Source: Mytilus edulis (Eukaryota > Mollusca > Bivalvia > Mytilida > Mytilidae). Taken from it: a DNA stretch of 64,000 nucleotides. The stretch's first letter is position 1, and each line of letters starts with the position of its first letter. The stretch is taken from the NCBI RefSeq assembly GCF_963676685.1, contig NC_092346.1, positions 25,991,133-26,055,132 of the forward strand, given 5' to 3'. The notes under the pieces were generated by a model. It was not told the origin of the DNA. It made no database searches and saw only the letters and a list, made by a program, of their open reading frames with translations. Position numbers and translations under genes: made by a program. This document shows, piece by piece, positions 23,536 to 35,500 of the stretch.

Positions 23536-26500
23536 TTATTGATTGCACTCCGATGGTGGCGTGAAAACACTTTCATCGTTTATTCCAAGATTTAAGTCGA
23601 AGTACCTGTAAAAGAAAACAATTATTGTAAGATATACATTTGTAAATAATCTAGATAAAGGAATATAAAGGTCAGAATACCATTTTCCCAAAATGTTATT
23701 ACTATTTTTTGGCAATTGATGTATGGTAAGCCCTTAATTGGTCAAAATTAAATGCATGCATGGTGTAAAATATTGCCGATCTCTGATTTTCCAAGTTTCA
23801 ATTGAAACCTTCACTTAATTCCGCTTAATATCTAATTATAACTTCTGAGGCTTCATGATATTTTTAACAATTGTTCTTACTCTTGTCTTAAAATTAAGGG
23901 TAACTTTATTTCACATTAAAAAGATGTCATATACGAATTAGTGTCACCTAGGTGATATTTCCTTGTCTATTCAAATTAAATTCGGATGAGAAAAGTAAAT
24001 AATCAACGTTAAACTTTATGAAATTACCACTTGCAATCTGCATTCCAAGACTTTTTGTTCTGATTATAATAGTCAAGGATGTTGCTATGCACAAAAAGGC
24101 TGTTTGAAATGTAGATATCATCTTAAAGTATCATTAAAACGGGTTTTTCAGTAAATCATCCAGAAAACTGATTCGGACGCACAAATCAAGAAGTTTAATT
24201 TATTGGGTTGTAGTGTTGCACCACATTACAGATTAGGAAAAGTTGAGCGTTCACAAACCTTTTGTTAACCCCGGCACATTCTATATATACCGTCCTAGCT
24301 TGGGAGCCTGTGGTTCAGTTGATGCCCGTTTTTGGTTTTTTTTACGTTTAATGTTTTGTCATACATCAGGACGTTGATTTTTGTTCCACATTAAGTCATG
24401 TTGGGACTATACAGTATCATCGGGTTTGTATAATTTTGAAAATCGTGAGGTGGCATTCAGTTGCTTACATCTACGTCATTTGGTCTATATATAGTTGTAT
24501 CATTGAAATTAATCTTGAAGCCAATTGTTTAAGTTGTACTCACGTTGACACGATGGTACTTGATGGAGGTATGTAATGTGTATACTGAACAGGGATACAG
24601 TCAGGAGTAGTTAATACGACAGAGAACCTGTTGTCATATACTGATGTTTCCCATTCTTGTATGTTCAAACTCTGTTCAGAGATAGCATGAACACCTAAGG
24701 ATGCAAATCCATTGAAGGTTGCACTTGGTGGAATTCCAAGAGACATAAAAGGTCTTGTTATGGTGGATACGTTACATTTTCTTGTTGCTAAATTGATTCT
24801 ATACTCCCTTTTCTGCAAATCAATTATAAAAATTGTATATTATTTTATAAAGAAAAGAAACGAAAGCGCAATTTACAAATCAAATTAATCAAATGAAATT
24901 ATTTAAAACTAGATGTATCAAAGCGACACGAATGGCCCTTTCGCAAAAACGTTAAAAAATCTGCTATTTCAATAACACATGTGGACACAAACATGAAGGT
25001 AGTCTCATATATTAAATATCAGCTCAAAAGCTGGAGGCGTATAGAAAAATATCCATATAAATAAAGGCAACAGTAGTATACCGCTGTTCAAAACTCATAA
25101 ATCCATGGACAAAAAACAAAATCGGGGTAACAAACCAAAACCGAGCGAAACGCATTAAATATAAGAGGAGAACAACGACACAACATCGAAACGCAACACA
25201 CACAGAAACAGACCAATCATCAGACAAAACACCACGAGAATAACAAATGTAACATGAAAACCAAATACATGAATTTGGGATAGACAAGTACCGTGCCACG
25301 TCTTATCTCAATATCTCAAAAATAAGAGAAAACACAAACGACTCAACGTTAAAATGCAACACAAAGAGAAACGAACAATATATAACAATGACCATCTTCC
25401 TGACTTGGTACAGGACACTTTTAAAGGGGAATAAAAGTGGTGGGTTGAACCTGGTTTTAAGGCATGCCAAACCTCGCACTTTAATGGCAAAGTTAAATAT
25501 AACATTGAAATGACAACATAATATTACAGGACTACAATACAAATAAATAGGAGAACATATTAGACACAGAAAAACATGATTAATAGATAACAAAAAGCAT
25601 CAGGTTTAAAATTCAATACGCCAAAAACGCGCCTTGCCCACACAAGACTCACCAGTGACGCCCAGATATAAAAGATCGAAAGTGAAAAAAGTACAAAGTT
25701 GTACAGCACTGAAGATCAAAAGTTGAAAAGGTTTCGCAAAATACGGCATTGTTTTTATGCCCGGGATAAGAACATTCTTATTATATAGAACAATTCATGC
25801 TATTGCAAACAGTAAATTTTATCAAATGAATATGAAAGAGATATACACAAAGAAACTAAAGTATTAACTAATTACAGAAAACTAAACCTGAATACATAAC
25901 GCCTAGATATAAAAGATCGAACGTGAAAAAGGTACAAAGTTGTACAGCACTGAAGATTAAAAGTTGAAAAGGTTTTGACAAATACGGCATTGTTTTTATG
26001 CACGGGATAAGAACATCCTTATTATATAGAATACTTAATGCTATTGCAAACAGTAAATGTTAACAAATGAATATGAAAGAGATATACATAATGAAACTGA
26101 AATATTAACTAATTACAGAAAACTAAACCCAAGTTTATCACAAAATAGACACACATCCGAATCAGTCCAAGCGTCAACGTAATTCAAAAAATTGTGACGT
26201 CACATACGATGGCGAAAAGGCAGAAACGTTATGCCACATTTGAATTTATGAAATTTAGAAACAGCATGACGTCACATATGAAAAACTATCATTCAAAAAT
26301 GAGATAGAATTAGGATTGATTTAGAACTAAATACTGATAATTCATTTAAACAAAATGCATATTGCAATACTTATTAATAGCAATTAACTGTAATATATAT
26401 ATGTCCAGTTTGTTATGAATCCAACTTCAAACGTAAATAATCGTACAAAATTTAATATAATTAATAAAGAGGAGGTGGTTAATTTTTCTATACGTCATAC

Positions 26501-29500
26501 CTAAATATATAATAAGAAGACGTCAACACATTTGACAAAATCTGATGAGAATTACAAATATAACATTAAACATGTAAACTAAATACATGAATTTGGGATA
26601 AACAAGTACAGAAACACGTCTTATAGTAATGCGAATTCACATTCAGCAAAACGGTCACAATCGGGAATAAGTCACGTTTGGTAATTAAAAGATTAGACGA
26701 CATAATGACAAACCACAATCTACCATGTGGTAAAAATGTCCTTAGCTAGTTTGGTTAAAGAGACATTATATGGATCAACCAATTCGTGATGGTGTCCATA
26801 AAATTTACGGAGTGTCAATTTTAATCTGTCCTCCTCATAACTTTGTTGGAGCAGTTTCTGCGTAAGGAGCACACTCCTGTATATGAAGTCCGTATAGTGT
26901 GAACAAGCACGTGAATAACGTATCAATTGTGATATGTAAACACCATACGAAGGGGCAGAGGGTATGTTACTGCTGAGAAATGGGAAATTGATAATTGGGA
27001 AGTTGAAATCGTCCCGTTTATCATAGATTTTTGTGTGAAGTCGTCCATCTACGTCAATATTGAGGAAAAGATCAAGGTATGAAGCAGTCCTTCTAGTATC
27101 AGTAGTATCCTTAATTTCAAGTTCACTGGGATATATGAGATGTAAGTATTGGCTGAAGTATGGGTTGTTCAACGATAAAACATCATCAATATATCGAAAA
27201 GTAAAATTAAAGAATTTCGCAAGGTGCTTTTTCTTTTTGTCTTTTAGAAGGTTCTGAATAAATTCTGCTTCATACGAATACAAAAACAAATCAGCCAGCA
27301 GGGGTGCACAATTAGTACCCATTGGAATACCGACTGTCTGTTGAAATATAAATCCTCCAAACTCAACAAATATATTGTCGATCAAAAAGTCCAGCATTTT
27401 AATAATATCATCTTCAGTATATTTTCTGGAAGATTCAGTGTGATTCTTCACAAAATATGAAGTATTGTATCCCAAAACAAGAAATTTGTATCTACGATTC
27501 CCATTTTTATAGAAAAAGCTCTGTTTTATGAGTTGGTGAAGTCGATCTTTCAACTGAGCATGGGGAATATTAGTATATAGCGTAGAAAAATCAAAAGTTT
27601 TTATGTTGCTGCAAAATTGCAAAGATTGTGATCGAAGGTTAAGCAGTAGATCTTTCGAATTTTTGAGAATCCACATCTGGTTAACACCACTGGTAGAATA
27701 TATCTCCTCACAATATTTTTGAAGCCCATCTTTAACTGTAGAAAGAATAGTAGTCAATACTTTAGAAAGATGTTTAGTCGAACATTTTGAAGACCCAGCT
27801 ATGTATCGTTCTTTATATGGAGTTTTGTGTAATTTAGGTATCCAGTATAATGAGGGCAAGTTTTCTTCGTTTTCTTTGATGTTGATACCAAAAGAAAGAA
27901 GGACAGATTTATGATTTTGTAAAATTTCATCCTTGGTAAATGATGTTAAAGAATATGTAGGATTACCAGTAGTTTGATCAATTCCAAGCTCTGTAGTGAG
28001 ACATTGCAAATAATGTTTTTTACATATGAAGACAATATTATTGGAGGCTTTATCTGCCGGAACAACGACATATTTGTCATGCAAAGAGGATAAAGCATCC
28101 ACAACCTCCGGATTCTTGAAAGGGTTAGAAACTCTTGTACTCATATTACATCTTAGTTTTTGTATGCGCCTCTGAATGCATGATCGAATAGCTTTGATCC
28201 ATTCAGACAAAGTGTCCAGTTCGGGTTCGTCTGGTTCGCGCTTTATCCATTTTCTTGCATAGTCCTCAACTGCATCCATCAGTAACTTGAAATTCTTTTT
28301 CCAGTTGATGGGCTGGGGGATTCTATACTTTGGTCCCTTGGCTAGCAACTCTCTTAGTTGTTTATTGGTAACAATACCAAGGTCACCAGTAATAATATGA
28401 CCAGCTGGACTATAATTGTATTGAGAAGATGCACATGAGCAATCCGGAGGCTTGGATTTTGTATCTTTGAGGTTAAAATCCTCTAAAACTCTCTTGTGGT
28501 TGAAAATCTTTGATGCAATAGACTTGGTGTAAATATAAGAAATAACAGGTGTCGCTTTATTTTTGAAGTAATCAGGTATAGTTTTTTGTACAGATTTTTG
28601 ATGAAAAATATTGCCAATATTTACAGCATCTAAACCTTTATTGGCGAATTCTACCTTAAAAAAGTAACGCTTTTCCTCACTATTGGATGTAGTCAATACG
28701 GGTTTAAATAGTCTATGGTTAGCAATGTCCATGATAATTGCAACTAATCTATACAAAACAGAACGAGAATCAGTAACGGAAGTATTTTTGGCATCTTGAA
28801 ATAGTAAAGAAAGTTTTGACAATGAAATGGAGTATAATTTAGTTCTAATATGATGAATACCTAAAGGTTTTTGAACAGACGTTAATAGACTATCAATTGT
28901 CACGGTGTGTACAGCAGGTGGTATATATTTTCTGTGACCATGACTTCTATTTCGTCGAGCAGAAGTATTAAATAATTTTAATGTATTGACAGTACTACAC
29001 CTGGGACTAGATAAAATACCTACACCATCAATTTTGTCATTGCATCCATAGGGAATGGCTGTTCCCAACTCTCTGATCCAAAAGTCTTCTCTTTGTAAAC
29101 GATATGGTGTACTCAATATGGGGTCATTTGTTGGATGATATATTTTTTCTATAATCCGGACTTTCATTGAAACAATAGAATGGTCAGGCTGATTAAAATG
29201 TTTATAGAGAAATTTGTTGTTATTAGGATCATTAACATTAGACCGATGATCATTCATCCTAAAATTGAGTCTTTGTCGAGTTTCCCCGACGTAGATCAAT
29301 CCACAAAGAGTACATTCAATACCGTAAACAATATTGGAGGCAGTGCAATTCAAATCCTCATGGCTATGTGTATTGTAATTTTTGGTGGTTAAATTACTTT
29401 GAAAGTGGGTATCAGTTATAAGAATATCACAGGTTTTACAATTTTTACGATTACATTTGGAAATAGAGCAATATTGATGGTTGTCATTGAAATCTAAAAT

Positions 29501-32500
29501 ATCTGAAAGTTGAACAGTACACGGCCGAATATATTCAAACTTGTCTGCATTTTTATAGTACAATGAGGATTCAGAAGACTGCACATGTGTCATTTTCATA
29601 ACATCATTTAAGATGATCCTGGGGACACCTGATAAAATCGGTGTTGTTGTGTCCTTGACAACAGCCGATTGACACCTTTTTATCCTGGGCGTCGTGTCAT
29701 CCAGTATAATATTATTTTTTCTACTAGTTTTCATGCTGTTAGGCTACCGGACTGGTAGAATCCTCGGGGACAGATTGTCCACCAGCAGAGATTCCGGTCC
29801 GGTGGTGATAAATAAAGGCAACAGTAGTATACCGCTGTTCAAAACTCATAAATCCATGGACAAAAAACAAAATCGGGGTAACAAACCAAAACCGAGCGAA
29901 ACGCATTAAATATAAGAGGAGAACAACGACACAACATCGAAACGCAACACACACAGAAACAGACCAATCATCAGACAAAACACCACGAGAATAACAAATG
30001 TAACATGAAAACCAAATACATGAATTTGGGATAGACAAGTACCGTGCCACGTCTTATCTCAATATCTCAAAAATAAGAGAAAACACAAACGACTCAACGT
30101 TAAAATGCAACACAAAGAGAAACGAACAATATATAACAATGACCATCTTCCTGACTTGGTACAGGACACTTTTAAAGGGGATTTTCAACAATTTTCAAAG
30201 TTGTAAACCCTTAATTTTGGCAAAAATTAGCAAAGCGAAACGAAACTTAAACTTGATCTGTAACTGACATCATGATTAGCTCACATACCAAAAATCAGCC
30301 CAATATCTGAAAGCATTTAGAAAAAAGGTCCATATTACTATTATTTTCAACAATTTTTCAAAGTCCATAGCCCGTAATTTCGGCAAAAATTAGCCGAGCA
30401 GAACAAGACTTAAACTTGATCTGTAACCCATCATGGATAACTCACACACTAAAAATCAGCCTAATATTTGAAGGCGTTTAGAAAAAAAAAACTCCGTATA
30501 ATGGTTTGTTGCGGAATGACGGAATTACGGATTACAGAATTACAGAATTACGGACAAGGGTATAACTATATGGCACAGACCACTTCGTTGCGGGGCCATA
30601 AAAAGATTTAAGATTAATTTTACGATTCATATATGTGCCAAACTAAGAATTTTGAAACGGTATGCTTTATTTTAACAGCTAAAGGATGGTTAGCCCAGAG
30701 ATTATCACCAGCTCAGTAGTCAGTGCTGTGGTACTGATTATGATTTATAACATAATATTAAATAATTCTCCGTTGATAAATTAAGACAATCAGTAAGAAA
30801 CTAAGGTTCCAACTCCATCGACACAATTTACCTTAAATGAAATGAACATTTATAGGAACTATTGGATTGGGTATTTAAGAATCTTCGGTCTCGAATTGTT
30901 ACTTTTAAGCATTCCTGATGAAGAATAAATCTGAATAGCGTTTAGGACGCACGGATTTTAGAAAGTGTTATTTCCAGTTGAAACCAATAATACTAGTACA
31001 CAATTAAAATAATAGGTACACAAGTGTATTGCCTCATAGCATTGTACTATATAGAGATACGGCATTGGTCCCAAAATGTTCTTTCAGCATATATATGCAT
31101 TGCTGACGAACGACTTCAATTAGAATCATCTTCATAACAGCGTGGACAAGACCATTTGTTGGCACGTTCTGGTAATCAATCAACTGGTTACGTGTATCAA
31201 AATTATTTTTTCTCTAATTTGTGTTTTATAGCTTCTAATAACATTTCAATGTATGGTTTATGAATATAATCCACCCAAGTCACGCATTTTTCGAAAGAAA
31301 AAAAAACTGTTACCTCATGAATATAAGCAAAACTCACAGTTTTGTGTAGATAAATAACTTCATATGTTTCTTGTCCTGGTTTAGGTGTAAATGGAGATTC
31401 AGTTATCTCTCGGACTCTTTGATTGGTTTCATCGTAACTGACTTTAACTCTTTCATTCTCTGGTTTTACAGAGCTTCCTCGAGCCACCTGTTTATGATAG
31501 TACATTATTAAACAAATAGTTATATAAGAACGCCACTTTAGTTCTATGATCCTTGATTAATCATAAAGAGCAGGGTGGTAATGTTGTGCTTGGTAAAGGC
31601 TCTCACAGAAATAAGACACTAATGACAATTGGGAACATCAAGCAAATGTGAATTCAGACGTCCCACAAGATACGATTATTTTACCAACATTATTTTTATC
31701 CCATATCAATGATCTTCCAGACAGCGTCCAATCTTAAGTGGGATTATTTGCATACAATTGCTTGCTATTTTGACAAATAAAGCCCAGAAAAGACTTTAGA
31801 TCGGATAATTTCAACTTTTAAATTATCACTTGGAACCCTAAGTTCAATAGTTTTGTTCAAGCCTCCATCTTCTTTGAGGTAAATCATGATAGGAAATACA
31901 ACTTCTGGAATGTCGTATCAACTTGAAGAAACATACTCTGTATGCAAGCGTTACTTGAATTTTGAAACATAGAAACAGACAGCTCACGATTGAAATCGTC
32001 ATTGTATTTTTCTTTACACAAGTAATCAGTTTTACTATTAACAATCATCATTTATCAATTTTAAGAGGAATTCAAAGATATGAGGCAGACTGACCTGTGG
32101 TATTTACGATTCATAATTTCAAGTTCGATTTCATAGATATTTTTACCATATCCATCAGAAGTATATCATAAGAAGACATAGTTTCTGTAAAAGAACGTGA
32201 AATACACATAGCTTATTTCTTCATTTTCAATAATTACTGAATATATTGAAATCTGTTCAATTTCCTACCCTAAAACCAACACATACAATGAATTCTCAAT
32301 ACAAGAACTAGTACACAATAGTAGAACAAAACGCCCACTTACAATATATATTTCTATTTCTAATTTGCAAGAATATACCTTTCGAGTACTAGAACATACA
32401 TTTGTTGTACTTTCCTGGATACTTGAAACAGTCTATTCATGCTATAGGTGAATGTGAGACTACAAGAAAAAGTCTTTCAAGTAACATTATATATCCTAAA

Positions 32501-35500
32501 AGTTAATTATCTTTTGTAACTTACGCGATGAATTTTACCTTCCCATTGCTTTGGTGGATCTAAAAAAAAAGAATGACATTTTTTGTCAGTTGGTTTATGA
32601 TGTAACATAAAAAGCTAAATCTCATAAAGTACTGAACTCCGAGGAACATCCAAAATGGAAAGTCGTTATTCAAATGGCAAAATCATAACCTCATATACAT
32701 CAAACGAATGGATTTTATACTTTAAGTTGAAACGTCTCTTGTGTGTTATCGTTATTGGTATGTTTATTATTATCATACAGAATTAGAGCGTACAATGTTC
32801 TCCGTCAGATCTTCAAATTTTGAGGTGCCAAATGCATTAATTATTTTGATGATCAAAACTGAAAAAAGGACTGAAACGCGCGTCTGGCGTATTAAATTAT
32901 AATCCTGGTACATTTGATAACTATTTACACCACTGGGTCGATGCCACTGCTGGTGGACGTTTCGTCCCCGATGGTATCACTAGTCAAGTAGTAAACACGT
33001 CGGTGTTTACATGAATATCAATTATATGGTCGTTTTTTCATATAAAAAAAAACTTTCAGTTTTTGAAAAAAACTAAGGATTTTCGCATCCCAGGAATAGG
33101 TTATCTTTGTCGTATTTGGCACAACTTTTTGGAATTTTGGGTCCTCAATGCCCTTCAACTTTTAACTTGTTTGGCTGTAGCTTTATAACTATTTTGATCT
33201 GAGAGTCACTTAGAGTCTTTTGTAGACGAAACGCGCATCTGTCGTATTAGATTATAATCATGGTACCTTTGATAACTGCTTACACCACTGGGTCCATGCC
33301 ACTGCTGGTGGACGTTTCGTTCCAGAGGGTATAACCAGTCAAGAAGTATGCACCTCGGTGTTTACATGAATATCAATTATATGGTCATTTTTATTTTATA
33401 AATTCCCTGTTACAAAACTTTCAATTTTTGAAAAAAAAAACACGGATTTTCTTATCTCAGGAATAGATTACTAAAAGTACCTGAGCCGTATTTGGCACAG
33501 CTTTTTGGAATTTTGGGTTCTCAATGCTCTTCAACTTTTAACTTGTTTGGCTTTAAAACTATTTTGATCTGAGCGTCACTGATGAGTCTTATGTAGACGA
33601 AACGCAAGTCTGGCGTACTAAATTATACTCCTGGTACCGTTTTACACTAAAAAGGTGAAATCGTATTGTCATTGTCCAAAGTCAGCTACAGATTGTCCTC
33701 GCATTTAAAAAGCTGTAATAGTATTATGATTTGGAAAAGTACTCAAAAATGTTCATCACTTTTCAACTGATTTAAATAGTTATCATAGGTACCATGATTA
33801 TAATTTAGTACACCAGACTCGAGTTTCGTCTACATTAAACTCATCAGTGACGCTCATATCAAAATATTAATAAAGGCAAACAAGTACAAAGTTGTAGAGT
33901 ATTGAGGACCCAAAATTCCAAAAAGTTGTGCCAAATACGGCTAAGGTAATCTATACCTGAGATAAGAAAATCCTTAGTTTTTCGAAAAATTCAAATGTAT
34001 GGTAAACAGGAAATTTATAAAAATGACCGCATTATTGATATTCATGTCAACACCGAAGTGTTGACTACTGGGCTGATGATACCCTCGGGAACTTAACGCC
34101 CACCAGCAGTGGCATCGACCCAGTGGTGTAAATAGTTATCATAGGTACCAGGATTATGATTTAAACGCCAGACGCGCGTTTCGTCTACATAAGACACATC
34201 AGTGACGCTCATATCAAAATATTTATAAACCCAAACAAGTACAAAGTTGAAGAGCATTGAGGATCCAAAAATGTCAAAAAGTTGTGCCAAATACGGCTAA
34301 GATAATATATGCCTGGGATAAGAAAATCCTTCGAACTTCAGGGCTTTATATTCCAATGCAATGGTAAACAGGGTCAAAATAATGAGCTTTTGTAAATAGC
34401 ACAAGCCCAGTAGTCAGCACATGACCTTAGCTGTATTTAGCATAACATTTAGGAATTTTGGTCTTCAATGCTCTTTAACTTCGTACTTTATTTGGCCTTT
34501 TTAACTTTTTGGGATTCGAGCGTCACTGATGAGTCTTTTGTAGACGAAACGCGCGTCTGGCGTATAAACAAAATTTAGTCCTGGTATCTATGATGAGTTT
34601 ATTTGCATTTCATAATTGTTCATAAAACACGTTGAAAACAGTTTTGCTTATTTGAAATGCCCTTAATTTATTTCAAATGATACGTTTCCCAAATATGGAA
34701 ACATCATGGCTATCTCTCTATATATAAATATGATATAACACAAGTATTGGTATGTAGCAAATTGTTGATGTCACACCCTTCTCGTCCCTCATTTATTTAG
34801 TGATCGGTCGTTCATAATTGATAACTTTTAAAATATTATTTTTTGGAAGGTGAAGATTGAGTTTAAACTAAAAACGTAAAGCCGGATATGCGTGTTGGGT
34901 TAAAATCTTATGGCGTTAACAAAACTCCAAAAATGGCTTGATTCAGCTTCATGTTTTCAAAAAATGGGCAATGAGGTTTTTTTTAAAGTTCCGAAGTATC
35001 TACTATAGTGAGAGGTTGCATTGTGCCAGTAGTAACTTGCTTCTGAATATTTGTATTAACATTAAGATTAAATTTTATTTTTTTAGTGTAGGATTAGTTA
35101 TTAAAAAAGCTTTCTACAAACAATATTGATCTCCATGTTTTCGAGATTTCTTCCGATCTCGTCAAATCTATGGAATATAAGCATTTCGATTTTCTTGTTA
35201 TCTCGCATTGGTACTCTTTTGATCTTTTTAAGTTTATGTGTGCGTTGTTTATACATTGAAGACACTCATTAATGGGATGCATCACGTTGAAAAACAATAA
35301 ACACATTTTGATAAATAACGAAAAAGAGTTATCACACTTTAATGTATGAACAATTTAATGCATAGAGTATGAAGTTCTTTCAACTATGTTTTAACGTTTC
35401 CATCTTTATAGGGTATGGGCATCTACGCATGTCTTTCCCGTTCCGAGTATTTTATAAATTTTGTTATTCACGCTCTTGATATGTTAATCAGATGTATGTT

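Larger units (their letters stand above)
25057..30181 (-). mobile_element. Naiad-type Penelope-like retroelement with pseudo-LTRs
   Basis: Two direct copies of a 374-bp block (25057-25430 and 29808-30181) lie exactly 4751 bp apart and look identical by eye. Between them lies one long ORF on the minus strand. Read in that sense, a 5'-truncated copy (30181 to 29808) is joined head-to-tail to a full unit (29807 to 25057). This is the tandem arrangement that gives PLEs their pseudo-LTRs. The full unit has a leader of about 73 bases, the ORF, and a 3' region of about 1.66 kb with hammerhead-derived relics. Identical pseudo-LTRs and an open ORF indicate recent insertion. It lies in intron 3 of EPDR gene 2, in sense orientation. 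Confidence 0.85.
33775..34365 (-). repeat. Retrozyme-like tandem array, minus strand
   Basis: This array is inverted relative to the neighbouring one. Two hammerhead sites are 355 bp apart (GTTTC at 33823 and 34178), with one full monomer between them and a partial to the right ending near 34360. The same landmarks occur in reverse order. The two arrays together can pair over several hundred bases. Confidence 0.8.
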
